Positions 11,801 through 24,700 of a stretch of 64,000 bases of DNA are shown here, piece after piece. Both the position numbers and the translations under genes were made by a program. Under the pieces are notes generated by a model. It ran no database searches and had not been told where the DNA came from. It was given only the letters and a program-made list of their open reading frames with translations. Positions within the stretch are counted from its first letter, which is position 1. Each line of letters begins with the position of its first letter. Source of the stretch: Marchantia polymorpha subsp. ruderalis (taxonomy: Eukaryota; Streptophyta; Marchantiopsida; Marchantiales; Marchantiaceae); contig AP031358.1 in assembly GCA_037833965.1 (NCBI GenBank), positions 19,104,001 to 19,168,000 on the forward strand. Reading direction: 5' to 3'.

Positions 11801-14430
11801 CAGGAGACTGCCACCACCTCCACCAGCACGAGCTCCGGTGGTGCCAGCTCGCAGAAGGAATGGAAGCGGCGCTCGTCGTCCTCGTCCTCCGACAAGCACG
11901 GCAGCGCCGCTGTCTACCAAGTCGAGCAGATCGAAGAGCAGCTGCTGCAGCAGCAGCAGCAGAAGCAGCAGGGCAAGGGAGCTTCGCCTGCAGCGCGAAA
12001 TCCGTCCTCGCAGGTGGACATCAATCGAGCCAGCATTTCTCGTCCAGCAGCATTCCCTCCCAGCTCCAAATCCCACCACCGAAGCCGTGGCGATCCATTC
12101 CTCGAGAGCCAGCTGCACCCGGACGATTGGAAAGGCGTCGACGTGAACATGTACAGCACTCTCCCGAGCAGCGAGAAGATTTTGAAGGTGGAGAAGGTGG
12201 AATCCTTCCACTCCGCCGTTTCTGCTCACGGGCTCGCAGACGAAGGGCGCGATAGTAGCCCCCCCAGAACTCTGGCGCGAAACAGGTCCGTGCCCAACGC
12301 TGCCGTCGTCGGGTCCAAGGCTCGTGAGGTGGCCGTGAGACCCAGCGGCAGCGCCGTGAGCCGAGCCTTCGAGGTGGCGCCCGAGAGGGTGGAGAATTCC
12401 GATCATTTCTATCTGAAGGAGAAGAGGAACGAAGCCCGAGCGGCCTATTTGCTGAGCAAGAAGAGACTCGGGGCTGATTCCAGCAGCACTTCCGGACGAG
12501 CCCTCGAGGCTCCGTGGTCTCCCATTCAGAGCTCCTCGGCCAACGAGGAGCGCACGGTCGTGCAGGATGTGCACACGGTCAGTTGTAAGCAGATCGAGCC
12601 CATCGGGCCAGCGCTCGACCAAGAGCAGCATCTGTCTCTCACGGCGAGATCGAGCCTGGAAAATGCCGTCGCTGTCGAGGACTTGCCACGGTCGGGGGTC
12701 AGAGATTGCGAGCAGGAACTGCTGGCCGCGTTGGCTCAGCTCACACCCAAAGCCAAGGACAATTCCGAGGCGGGTCAATTCAGAAAGCCCACGGGCCACA
12801 CTTTGCACGATGTAAGTTTCCACTCAATTTTTTAGCTGATCGTCTAAGCTTGACTTTCGTGATATATGTTTGCCTCGTTGGCCTTTTTTTCTCGGTATGG
12901 AAACTGCACAATGGCCACTGCCTTCGAAAACTGAAAGGCTTCGGGTTGGTGGGTATGCTAGGTTCAGGTTGGCAAGCAAGGCTCCAAAAACTCCAAGAGC
13001 TGGATGCTGGCCACCGACACACTGGAGAACGGGGATGGCGATGGAGCGTCCGAGACGAGTGTGGAGAAATGCGGGCAGCCTAGCCCTGTTTCAGTGCTCG
13101 ACTCTCCTTTCGAAGCAGAGATTCCCAGTCCAGTGGAGTTCAAAGAGCTTACATCGGACCTTCATGGTGAGCATCGTTCTACAGCCGCACATGTTGCACT
13201 TTCAGACTCTTCTGACCGATATTGTCCATTCTCTTTCTCGACAAATGTCGCTTTCATTGACAAATCTTTGATGTCCACAAGAGCTGAGGTCTTGCCCTGT
13301 AGGGTGCTTATGCCAATAATCTTCGTCAAAACGGAATCATTGCTCGACGAGATTTGAGCAAGTTGTGATTTTTCAATTTCAATTTTCTTCTTGATCGTAT
13401 CATGTTTTTCATGATGCATAATCCTTTAGATTTTATCCCATCAAATGTTTGCACCTCAGGGAAACATGTGTGGAGTTTGTGGACTGAAAAGATTATGTTC
13501 GTTCCAGATTTGCGATTGAGATTGCGCCTGCTGAAGATGGACGAAAGCGAGAGGTCAAGCGCTCTCCTGGAAAGCTTACAAGCGAAAGAGAAGCTGATAT
13601 TCCAACTGAACCACAAGGGAGTGCGACACACCGAGAACTGCCTGGAGTCGACGGAGGGCACCAGCACCAGCAGCGCTGCTGTTGGCAGAGATGTCAAATC
13701 ACCTCTGGCCATCAAGTCACTTGCGCTCCAGTACCGACTGGAGAGCGTCAGCGTCGATGGATTGCCGTGTCCGGATGGTAGAAGAGCCGACCTGCTCTAT
13801 GTAAGAAACTTACTGGTAGCGTCAGGGTTCACGGAAAGCAGCACCATGATTATTGCTAGATGGAATTCGCCTCTGTACCCTTTGGATCCATGTCTTTACG
13901 ATAGACTGGAGGAGTACTACAACGACGTGAGTCATGTGGAGAAGGAGAGCAGCAAGATCAAAGCGCGAGGAGCAGCAGCATCAGCCCCCACCGAGAACAT
14001 GGACTCGACGAACAGGAAGCTCCTATTCGACGTGGTGAACGAGGTGATCCACAAACTGCTCGGCCCTCGGCTGAGCTACCGGCCGTGGGTCCAGCCGTCG
14101 ACTCCTCTGCTACGCCCCATACCCACGAGCCGGCAACTGCTGAGCGACATCTGGACGGAGATCTGCGCGTGTTTCTCTCCCGACGGCCTGGAGGAATTCG
14201 AAGCTTTGGACGCCCTCATGGCCCGGGACGTTTCTCGGGGAGGCTCGTGGATCAACTCCCGAGAAGTGGCGGAGCAAATCGGTCTGGAGCTCGAGAGGAG
14301 CATTTTCGACAGCTTGGTCGAGGAAGCCGTGCTCTGCCTGGCCTCCCTGAACCATCGGCCTTCTAGCGCCCCTCCTGTCAAAGCTCCCAGCAGCACCATG
14401 TACGGCCCTCAATCGTGGCGACTTCATTAG
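8896..14430 (+). CDS. TRM/LONGIFOLIA-related protein with DUF3741 motif and DUF4378
   Basis: Five coding exons with matching phases: 8896-9067, 9332-9423, 9746-12811, 12968-13166 and 13508-14430, giving 1483 aa. The large exon has no ATG before VSQ|YGFEISNR and is phase 0 with exon 2, so the start at 8896 is preferred. Features in order: VARLMGLETLP (DUF3741 motif, about residue 158); poly-Q and poly-H; the block KEFQDAIELL...FFQEPNSVFNKD (about 336-369); SFHLDDLSRDS-type repeats (about 378-470); RIVVLKPG (about 592); PSPVSVLDSPFE (about 1149); and DUF4378 from ADLLYVRNLLVASGF (about 1270) to the end. This motif set matches the plant TRM family related to Arabidopsis At3g53540 (compared from memory). 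Known for the family: TRMs recruit TON1 and PP2A to cortical microtubules and shape cells. The exons are strongly GC-rich. The first two exons are the least certain part. Confidence 0.88.
10618..10895 (+). repeat. Degenerate peptide repeat within TRM exon 3
   Basis: Four units of the form R-[RK]-S-F-H-[LF]-x-[DE]-[YL]-S-R-[DE]-S-[RK] and a more diverged one (SYLLDDPAKDST) follow one another. Each is Ser/Arg-rich with acidic residues, which suggests repeated phosphorylation or docking sites. The repeat sits in the low-complexity middle of the protein, between the FFQEPNSVF block and the VVLKP motif. Confidence 0.8.
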
Positions 14431-14930
14431 AGTAGTAGATACTTTAGATTCTCTGCTGGAGACAAATATGTCTTAGTAGCCAGCCAACCCAGCCCAGCCC
14501 GCCGAATTAGAGTTACTGAACGGAGGCACGTAGTTTCCTCGTGAATTGTGGGGCTTTCGACGGGACAGATTCTTCTCCTGATAATCCACTTGTAGTTTGT
14601 TTAATTGTACATCAATTTTCCTAGGTCTGTACCAAAGAACATCACCTTCGATGATGAAGAGAGAGAAAGAGAGCGAGAGAGAGAGAGAGTGAGAGCGATA
14701 GAGAGCGAGAGCGAGAGAGGGAGAGAAAAAGAGATTGTATTCATATAGCAGAGCCTGCCATAGACTTTCGACAAGAGAGAGATTGTACCCATAAAGGCAG
14801 GGGCCTGCCATAGCCTTTCGACCATAGACCCCGCGCCCTGGATTGACTGCGCAAGTGCCAGGGATGGGTCTAGAAAAGAAAGAATGTGTAGAGTTTAGGT
14901 TGAGAAGAAGCAGCAGCAGCAGCAGATGAA
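14431..14930 (+). other. Probable 3' UTR of TRM gene with GA tract
   Basis: Non-coding sequence directly after the TAG stop. It contains a (GA)n tract at about 14661-14727 and a duplicated phrase (GCCTGCCATAG, CTTTCGACMA) around 14754-14824. The poly(A) site cannot be placed. Confidence 0.4.
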
Positions 14931-17673
14931 GAAGCCGAATGACAAGAGCGAACCTCGTCATGTATTGTGTATGCCTCTACCGTACATGTCAGCCGTGCGG
15001 ACCTTCCATGATTCAAAACTATTGTACTTACCCATTATCTTCTCTTATCTCACCTTGTCTCGCCTTCCTCTATGGCTCTCTCTCTCTTTCTCTGTATGGA
15101 TCGCCCTCCTCTCTCTATCTCTCTCTCTCTTTCTCTGCGAATCCATGTGTGAATGAGTTCGTGTGTGCGCCAGCCGCCACCTCGATGGCTGCTGCTGCTG
15201 ATGGATGGATGGGCCGGTACTGGAATGAGTAGCGTGTAAGTGTCCACACTCCTGTGGTCGAGGCGGAAGAAGTGCATGTCTGTAGAAAGTACTCGTAGAT
15301 CTGAGCACCCGCAGGCTTTCTCTCGCTCGTACTGGGACCCCTCACCGCGTCCTGCATGCCGCGCACTCCTCGTCCGAGCTAAAACCTTTGGCCCTGCCCC
15401 GACGAAGCCTTCGGAGAATCACCGGCAAAAGGATTAGGCCCCGCTGCATGGCAGACGAGCCTCCCTCTCCGATCTCGTTGTACGTACAGTCGTAGTCTGA
15501 GAAGGAGACGAGTAGAGGGGAGGCGACTGGGGGCCCAGCGGGGGTTACGAGGGGGCTCGTACTTTCACGCAATGGCCTGCTCGCTAGCACCTGGACCTTA
15601 CCTTCCCTTAGCCCAATTCAGTTTGCCCCCCCTCCCCCAGCCTCGGGAACCCGTATCATCGGTAACCGCGTGGTACCGCTCTCGGTTTCTTTCTTACCGG
15701 ATTCGGGTCTTCAGCGAGCCCTGGAATTCCGTTCATGTTGCCGAGGATGATAACCCCCTCGGCCTGCGAAATCACGAGGCCGACGCTGTGAGCGTAGTCT
15801 ACCACGTCTACCTCTGCCTGTACTGTGCTGGCAGACGGACGCGGTTGCGTGGCCGGCCTTGCGGGGGAGATCACTGACGCATACGGCGGAAACCATGATA
15901 ACGCCTCGGGGAGCAAGAAGCGGAAGCCCTCGCGGAGACGACGGACGGGGAGGGGCCTGAGTACTGGAAGTAAAACGGCAGGGGCTGAGGAGGTAAATAT
16001 CTCGTGGAAGCCTTAGAAGCCCAGGCGCCCAGTGTGGAGGGGCAGGCCGGCCGGCCGGCCGGCAGGCCCATCGGGTGATCGGGGTTAGTTCGGTAACTGT
16101 GCGCTGGGGGATGGGGGTGATGGTAACGAGAAGGCGACAGCATTATTTGACTCACGGCGAGTTCGTACTAGAGGAGAGGAGACGGAGTAGAGTAGATGAG
16201 GTGGTAGGGAAGGGAGGGGAGGGGGGCTGTATGATAGCTGTACCTTTATGAACGTCTACGGGACGAGCTAGACCTGTAGAGAAGGCTCTACGCAGCCCCA
16301 GCCCCAGAGGAAACTGGCGCTCTGCAGCGGAGACGCAGATGGGGGGCCAGGCCGCAGGCCCCAGGCCCCAGGGGCCAGGGGGTGGGGCAGTAGGCAGGGG
16401 TAGGGGTAGGGGCAGGGGTAGGGGCTATGGCGGAGGGGGTAGCGAGAGGGCGAGGGAGGGAGCCTGGAACACCTGGGCCTGTTTCCATCCAACGCAAGGC
16501 GAACGAACTCGCTCGACGGAGTAGGGCTTGCGTAGAGGCGCCTGCAGGGGCTGGCGGAGGCTCTTATCTCGTTTGAACATTAAATAAAGGGAATTTCGCA
16601 TGGAGCGAGAAAAGGCATCCGAGGGCCCAATCGGCTGCAGCGTCCGCCGCCTGTCCGTCCCCCTGTGACAGATCACAGCCCCGACGACGACGACGGCGAC
16701 GACGATCATGAACCAACCGACGACGAGCCATCCATCAAACAAACGAACGAACCGAAAGTTGATCTCAAGAAGCGTTTCACTTCCTTCGCTCGCTCGCTCG
16801 CTCGCTCGCTGGAGGCCTGCTCTGGCGGATGGGTCGAGGCTATCTTCTGTGCGTTCATCAGATCACGACCTCTGACCGCGATCAATCATGACGATCCGAT
16901 CCAATCAAATTTCCCTGACGTCAGTCCGAGCTTTTTCCATGCTTTGCCCCCGAGCCTCCCCGACTCCAAAGATTTAACTCTAACTACTCCATGTCAGTCA
17001 GTAAGTGGTACGATCGGCCGACATTCACAACCGCTCTTCCCCCACCGTCACCACCATTACCCCCATTCCCCTCCCCCCTCCCCCCTCCCCCTCCCTCCAT
17101 AGCCCCCCTCCACTGCCCCTCCCCCCAACAATACCGTATGCCTTCCTGTACGAGTCGCTTACTTCTCGTGTCTCCAGCCTTCGTCTGAGTCTGAGTCTGA
17201 GACCTCGTCCTCGTCCTCGTGCTCGTCGTCGTCGGCGGCGTCATTCGATGATGACAGTTCCTGCGCTGGTGAATTGCAGAAGGACTTGTCTTGACTTCCG
17301 AGAGGCCATACACGAACCCGACGTATGGAAGGAGGTCACGTAGATGAGATTCGTGTATGCAGATACGGCTCGTATCGAGGTACATGAACGCAGCATGAAC
17401 GCAAGGCAACGCAAGCCCGAGCAAGCAAGGATGATGAATCATTGATCCGAGTTATTGCAGTTGACTTGCCCTAGTGTGTAGCGACCATCGTAGAGGCCGT
17501 GGCCAGCCAGCCCATCCTTTGGCCCCATGCAATTATGAGCCTCGCGTCCCCGCTCTGCAATGCCAATTTGTCGTCATCTTTCATGGCGTCGTGTATTTTC
17601 CTCCTGATCACTCGCGGGCTTAGGACACTCCACTGCTGCTGCTGCTGCTGCTGAAGAATTAGAAGTAAGAGCA

Positions 17674-17707
<34 letters not shown>

Positions 17708-20700
17708 GAGTAGATAGATTGATGCACTCGGACATGGACTCGACAACCGCAGCCAGATGGGAATCTCCACGAGCTGAAAACAATTCGACCACAAAATTGA
17801 CGAAAGGAAAGCCGAGCCAGTCTTCGTCGGCGTCCTCCACCACCATCTTTGCATCAGTCAGTGTGTCAGGGTGTCAGTCATTCAGTCATTCATTCAGTCA
17901 TTCAGTCAGTCAGTCAGTGAGTCGATCAGAAGCGTCGAGCTATTATCTATCGAGCTACAGAGCTAGCTCGGTACTCACAGCAGCATGCGTATGATGGCGT
18001 GCGAGTACGAGGAGGAGGAGGAGGAGGTGGGGGGGGGGATTCGCTTGTTTCTTCTTCTTGCGTCTTTTGTAAAAGCTCAACTTGCGCATGGCGATGGGGA
18101 GAGGTGGAGTGCGAGTCGAGAGAGACGACAAACGAGTGTGCGCGTCTCGAGTAGATCGAGCAGTTCTAGCAGCCAGGTTAGCTGCGCTTTTAATGCAGGC
18201 CGATGCGCTGGGCGCAGGATTCGGTTAGTTTGCCGAGCGTGAAGCTGCTGCTTTCGTCGCCCCCATTCGCCGTCATGATGCCCTCTCGCCCACTTTCGCA
18301 GGACACGACACTTGAGCCCGAGTCCTCGTCCATGGCGACCCATGGCTCGGAATCTCGAGCATCTGCTGAGCCTACGGTATCGGTCGTATTGTAGAGGCCC
18401 GAGACAAACAAACTCATCCCTGCCTGGCCCCCCCATTCAGCCAAAGGCCCTTTATCGTAATAATTCGCCGAGCTCCATCATGCTGCTCACCTTGTGACTT
18501 GTCGTCAACCTTTGTTGCCTAGTGAGCATGGAGCCATTTCAGCTGCACAAAAGCAGCAGCTGCAGCAAGAAGAAGAAGAAATAAGCGGCGACATTCCCTC
18601 TCGAGGCTGCACACTCCTCCTCCCCATGGACATGAATCATGACGATGGCAGTGGATTCTACAGCTTTCTCTCTCTCTCTTCTCCTTCAGAACCCAGCCAT
18701 GGATGGATGCTTTGCCTTGCTTGTTGTCTAGGACACGTCCCGGACGGTCAATGTCCGGCCATTGACGGCCTCGTGGAAAGCAGGCTAGACATGCACTCTA
18801 GACCACCGCCCCCGTTTGTCCAATTTGGCACTCTATCATGAGAAACTCCAGACCTGGATGCGGTCCATCAGTGGCAGCCAGCTCGAGCACCATGCCCATG
18901 TGGGCGATTCCAACATGCCTCCCACTGACTCACTCCTTGCTTGCTTGCTTGCTTGCTTGCTACCATGGCCTCCTCCCTCCCTCCATCCATCCACACAAAT
19001 GATCTCAAGGTATCCTCGACTTGATCATGATTTGCATGATTAAGCAACATGAATCGGGCCGGGGGGAAACTCTTAATGCACGACCCCGAGACTTTGAAGG
19101 CACCGATCCGTTTCTTTCGAATTAGACCTCCCCCCACCACCTACGACATTAAAGGCTGTCCATGCGAGAGCGCTTGATTATTGGCAACCGATTTGTCGTT
19201 AGATGGGGCCATATCCCCCCGCCCGCCCGTGCCATGCACAGCCTGTGCCCTCTTCCCTCGGATTTGAAGTGTCCGTTATACAGTCTTTTCTCTCCATTCC
19301 CGCTTCTCTCCTCCCTCTCCAGCACCAGCAGCAGCAGCAGCTGCTGCTACTACTACTACTACTACTCCTACTCTTCAAGGACACATGTGACACGACCTCG
19401 AGCTTCGATTTATCCGTCTGCTGTTTATTTAAGGGAATTGGTGGTACCTTATTGTGCAGAATTGGGCGTGGTAACAACAGTGACCATTGATGGAATCAGG
19501 AGTGGTTGCGGTGATGGTTGCCAAGGAAGGGAAGGCCTAGGGACCCAAAAGTTTGGAGTTGGGGCCAGATTCCATGCTCTGCCTACGAGAGCTGGGCTGG
19601 GCTGGGCCGGGGAGGCATAATAAAAGGGTGATATTACAGTACAGAGATCCCTGACTGGCCGATGGACGGTCTGACTGACCGACTGCCTGCCTGCCTGCCT
19701 CTCTGCCTGCTGCTGCTCTGCCTGACTGCCTTCTTCGATTGTGATTGAGTGCATGGGACTTGCTATTCACTTTATTCGATCTCGTTCTCGTCGAAGCTTT
19801 TCGAGCTTGGCTGCGTCCCCGCCCGCATGATGCGATGCATTCAGTCTTAGTGAGCATGCTGGCATGCAGCTCAGCTCACCTCAGCTCACCTCAGCTCGAC
19901 AAAGAGTGGGAGGAGGAGCTCACCTTTGTAAGCAAGCGGTGCTGCGATCAGCTGCTGCTTCAGCACTCGAAAGCGTTGCTCGTTTCAGCTCGACATCATT
20001 CCCCTACTCCACCCCCCTCCATGCCTCCCTAACCTACGAGCTCTATGTGTGCACTGCTGGTAAAGTTGCCAACGGAGAAGATGCGTGGAAAGGGACGAGG
20101 TTATAAAAATCCAACCCCAGTGATGAGTGAGTGAGTGAGTGAGCGAGCTCGCCAAGGCGAGGCCCATCCATGTCCTTGCGCCATGAAACTGTCGTCCTGA
20201 CAGTTTCATGCCACGCCGGGAACTGGATGGGATGGGCTCGCTCATAGCTCTAGGGGTTCGTGCTCATTTCCTCCCTAGGACTCGCGCTTAATGATGCTAA
20301 CATGAACGGAAAAGAATTTGTTGGACCAGTCGCAGAAGCAGAAGCTGAAACCAGAGTCGACCAACGCTGTGGGGGCAGCGAGCGAGGGAGGGCTCGGCCC
20401 GAATCAATTGCCCGTGCTCTCTCCTGCGACACTTGTGTGCCCCTACATGATCGATGACGGTGACGGTGACGATGACGATTCCTGACTCCTCTGACGTAAA
20501 CTTAGCTTAGCTGAGCTGAGCTGAGCTGACGAGCTCCATCTATGAATCTATGAATCCTCCTTCCTTCTCAAGTACGAGCTACTTCGTGCTGCCTTTATTC
20601 GCTCTGGAATTCATGGCTGCTGCTCGCATGAATCCGGTGGGCAAATCCCTCTCTCCTCTCGATTCGAAAGTGAATGGTCGAAGAGAGTGAGAGTGCTGGC

Positions 20701-23700
20701 AGCAGAGGCCGTTCGAAATTTCAAATCGTTGCATTGCGCTGCGAATCATTCGGCTACTCCCTCGCTGCCTACGAGCCATTCACCTAAACCCCTTCCTTCC
20801 TTCTCCATAAACCTCGACCAGCTGAAGCTGCTGTGTACCATCACCATCACCATCACCTACCTTGTTGACCTCCTTCAAGTCTCCTCCCGCGAGTGAGTAC
20901 ACGAGCCTTCGTGCAATGTCATGCGTCGTCGTCGTCATCATTGACGCGTCGAGACTTTTCGATCCCTCTGGTCGGGGGCGGGCGGGACGATTGTTGTGCC
21001 ATGTTTTGATTCCAGGCCTTTTCGACGCTAGAAATGTTATCCTCTCGTCGATCTTTCGAAGGTCTAAGGGCCAATCGTCGACGACTTGGTCGTCGAGGTT
21101 TGGGTTTTGAGAGAGGGAGGCATGCATGCAAGCCTCGAATCCTCCCTCACTCACTGCACGATCTCACGTTTCTCAGCGTGGGCAGGCAGAATGATGGACG
21201 ACGAGGCAGTGACTGACTAGCTCGCCATCATATAATCATCATCATTTTCATGAGTTATTATTAAACACAAGGATTCACTGGAGGCACTTTCATGGGGTTT
21301 TTTCCATCAGCTAATTTCCAACGAGGACCTTTCCCTGCGCTCTGCCCCATGAGACTGAGCTCTTAGTGCACCGTCCATGATTCAGGTTGCCTTGAGAACG
21401 ACCAAACAACTGACCTTCTGGAATCTGGTCACATTATCTTCATTATCTTCATTCATTCATTCTCGTCATGCGCCTTTCGTGTCCTGGTTGGTAACGGTGG
21501 CCTCTTGGAGCTTTGCGTCTGTCATATCTACAATCCCTTCGAGCCTAGGAGCAATCGAGCAATCGAGGGATGGAGGGAGGTGCTAACTTTGACGAGGAAG
21601 ATTGGAGATAGGAGGTGGAATAGCATTCTGATCATAGAGGACCAAAAGGCTACGAGAGCAGCCGAGGTACAGAACTCATGAGCACCCGCGTCCTCCCCTA
21701 CGAGCTCTCGGGCTGCAACATGATTGAGCTCGTCGACCAGTATCTGATCCGCTGACCTCATTCCCGAGCTCTGTTGCCAAGGCTCGGCCATGGTGCACCT
21801 GTCACGGTGGTTTTATCTGTTCTGGTGTGTTCGATTGCCTATCCACTCTTCTCACCCTCTAAAGTGGCTGCGAACCACTGGCCCATCTGCTTTGGAGCAG
21901 CAGCAGCAGCAGCAAAGTGGCTCCAAGGTTTGTTGCGATTAGCTTCTGTCTGTCGAGCAATTAGTCGATTAGATTGGCGAGTCAGTGCGCCCCGTACCAT
22001 TATCAGTTGCAAATCCCTCCCTCTGCTGCAGCTGCTCCTGTTGCTGCACCCGGCGAGGGATCTACTTGCTTCTGACATTACTGCAAAGCATGAGCATCAT
22101 GAGATGATTAGCAGAGTTCTCGGGGCCTTGCAGGATCATTGAGCGTTCAGATCTCCGTTCTCCTCCTCCCGCAAGGATATTATTTGCCCATGTTTTGTCA
22201 CGGAGCAGTTATTGAATAGTCGTTTGCTCGCTCGCTCGCTCGCCTGCCTGCCTGCCTGTTTTGGTAAACCATAGCCAGGGGCCAACTCTGTTACAACCTG
22301 AGACTCTGTTGGTAATCAGTACATAGGCTCGGGCTCGCAGCCCACTCGCTCTCTGTCGACTTCTACCCTCGGTATATACTACTGTACAGCAAGGCCAGCA
22401 GCAATGTCCATAGCTCTCACCCCTCGTCTCGTCTACACATTCCTACCGGGATACGGGCTCGGCCATCCATCGTATAGAATGAAGATCATACTTCTGTAAG
22501 TCTATCTGCGTGTGATGGATTCATGATTTACGTCGAGGTCAATGGCTGTACTGTACAGCCCAAATCGCCCCGAGAGCTCGGATACTGCTCGTCTTCCATC
22601 GTCGTCGTCCGCCATGTATGAGCAGATCAGAGCAGAGCAGTAGTGGGGCATGAGCAGGAGGCATTCATTCTACACACATGTGAGATATGACAGGACGAGA
22701 AGGAACAGGAGTCTGTAAGCTGAGAGAACATTTCGTACATTGTGATAGTCTGCGAGGGGGAGGCTGGGGGTGGGGGTCTGCCTGTCTGAACCCATGTACG
22801 TACTGTGAGATACCGAGTAATATAGCAAAATCGATGGCGAGACCAACCCAACCCAACCCCACATCGAGTCGTACAGGGATGACTCCGAAGGGGAAAGATG
22901 ACAGACAGCCTCATGAGATTTCGGAGGATTTTCTGGTTCTCGTGTGCATGTCGATATTCGTCCACTGGCCTTGGCCTGGACCTGGACCTGGCCGGGTTGG
23001 TTGGTGAACAGATTCTTCCCATGAATGAATGCCTTTCTCGCTGATTTCCATTGAATCTCACTCAGAGCAACAGACCCAACCCTGTAGCGAGCTGATACTC
23101 TGTAGCTAGCGCCGAATAGAATAGACTCGGGCTCGCTCGCTCGCTCGATCGATCTGCTGTGGTGGTAGAGGGTGAGGGTGTACAACTGAAAGTCTGTCTT
23201 CCAGTGTGCCTGCCCGCCTGCTGTGTATAGAGCCAGCATCCACGCTCGACTCCAACTCCTCCTCCTCATTCCATAAGTGCAGTACTTGTCCTCCTCGTGA
23301 AGATACATGATCAGAGCGTATCCGAGAGAATGATCAGAACAAAACCCCCTCCGGATGATGGCGATGATGACACCAACCCCCTCGACTAACTACCAGCTTA
23401 CTACTAGCCTTACCAAAGTGCCCACTGACTAGCAGCATAAGATATATATCCATCGGCTGGCTGTGCTGTGCTGTGCCTTTCCCGATTCCGTCAGACAGAC
23501 TACTGCATGACATTGTATAGCAGCAGTTGGGGCTCCTTCACTGGGCGTGGAAGAAAGCTCTGATCCCCTGCAGGCAGTGCACTACTAGTCCGACTAGTGA
23601 ACACTCGTCGGACTTTGGACACGCAAAGTAGCCTCCACATTCCATGAAATGACTTCAGCACAGCACGGATCGATCTGATTGATTGATTGATTGATTGATT

Positions 23701-24700
23701 GATATACTACGCTCGACGTTCTTCATACTCTAGTCATAGATAGAGCGAGAGGAGAGGACGACAGACATGGTTGTCGGAGAGAACCGTGGCTGGAACGGTG
23801 AGAGTACAATACCAACTCCTTAAGAGGAGGCGCAGTGTACTGCTGCTGCTGCTTCGAGCGAGTCAGTCAGGCATAAATTGATATCTTCTCTGCTCCAAAT
23901 TCGCAGCCAAACGCCTGGAGCCAAATGTGTGTCCCTAGCACTAGAAACAAGGCCGACACTGCAATGATGCATCAGACCAAAATTCAGTTCCGAGGGAGGG
24001 AGGGAGGGAGGGAGGGATCGAATCCCTCATAGTCCTGCACAGAGGATCACATACGGCTGCAAAGTCAGCAGCCTTTGCGAGTCTAGAGACCACCAAGGTC
24101 ACTTCATTATTCTGATTCGGGGATAGATTTAAGCTCAAATCAAGTACAGTGCTCTGGTCAGTGACGAGAAAGAAGGATGGTTCCGATGCCTCGGACCTTC
24201 TCCTGCACAGTCGGTTTCTTACGGACCAACGACACCTGCTGCACTGTGGACACCGTCCCAATAGACCATCGAGGGACTTCCAGAGGCCCCATTCTCAGGC
24301 TCTTGGATTCCTTCCTCCTCTGTCGATTCGGTGATCACAGTCCTGCGACGGCAAATTGGAAGCTCTGTGGATCAACTATCACTTTCCCGTTCTGTTCATG
24401 GTTTGCCAACGAATCGGACTCCTCAGCCAAGCAAATGATAAACATATGCATTCGATGTGTTCCATGGTAGCTCACCATGAAAAATAAATTCATTTCGAAG
24501 CGAAGATGGTGTCGATTGATTTCCCCCATGCTACGTGTACGAGAAGCACTGGTCGAGCTTTTTTTCACCCTCCTCCTCTTGGCATCCTCGTTCTTTTAGT
24601 TTTGTAAAGGCATCTCTCGAGATTCTACGTGCACACAAGTGTGACTTTATTTAATGTTTGCTTTCATGTACCGCTTCTAAGTGTGTGACTCTATATTATA
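14931..24700. other. Gene-free microsatellite-rich stretch
   Basis: About 10 kb with no recognisable protein-coding gene on either strand. It is packed with simple repeats: CT runs (about 15078-15135 and 17679-17706), CCGG (about 16047-16068), CGCT (about 16785-16810), CAGT (about 17878-17920), CTTG (about 18943-18961), CTCG (about 22228-22241) and GATT (about 23674-23702). Open frames here are short, lack family motifs and follow the microsatellites. The density of repeats resembles the transcribed leader of the TRM gene, so a non-coding transcript is possible but not shown. Confidence 0.5.
20141..20243. ncRNA. Precursor-like foldback, candidate small-RNA hairpin
   Basis: Nested pairing over about 103 nt: 20141-20147 with 20237-20243 (7 bp), 20163-20170 with 20224-20231 (8 bp), an imperfect middle, and an exact 12-bp stem (20182-20193 with 20199-20210) closed by a 5-nt loop. 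A small side hairpin (CTCGCC-AA-GGCGAG, 20148-20161) sits on the 5' arm. Size and bulged stems resemble a plant pre-miRNA, but neither arm matches a miRNA family I recognise. It could also be a small foldback element. Confidence 0.35.

Noticed and set aside
10061-12823. A 920-codon open frame antisense to TRM exon 3
   Set aside because: It mirrors a strongly GC-rich coding exon whose codon use leaves few stops on the other strand. The peptide is Leu/Arg/Gly-rich with no family motif, while the sense frame has conserved motifs.
13927-13985. Possible extra intron in TRM exon 5 (GACGTGAGTCATG donor, CATCAG acceptor)
   Set aside because: It would be only about 59 bp, and reading through stays in frame within a low-complexity linker.
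24010-24030. GGGATCGAATCCC resembling a tRNA T arm
   Set aside because: The loop is two bases short, and no acceptor, D arm or anticodon arm fits around it.
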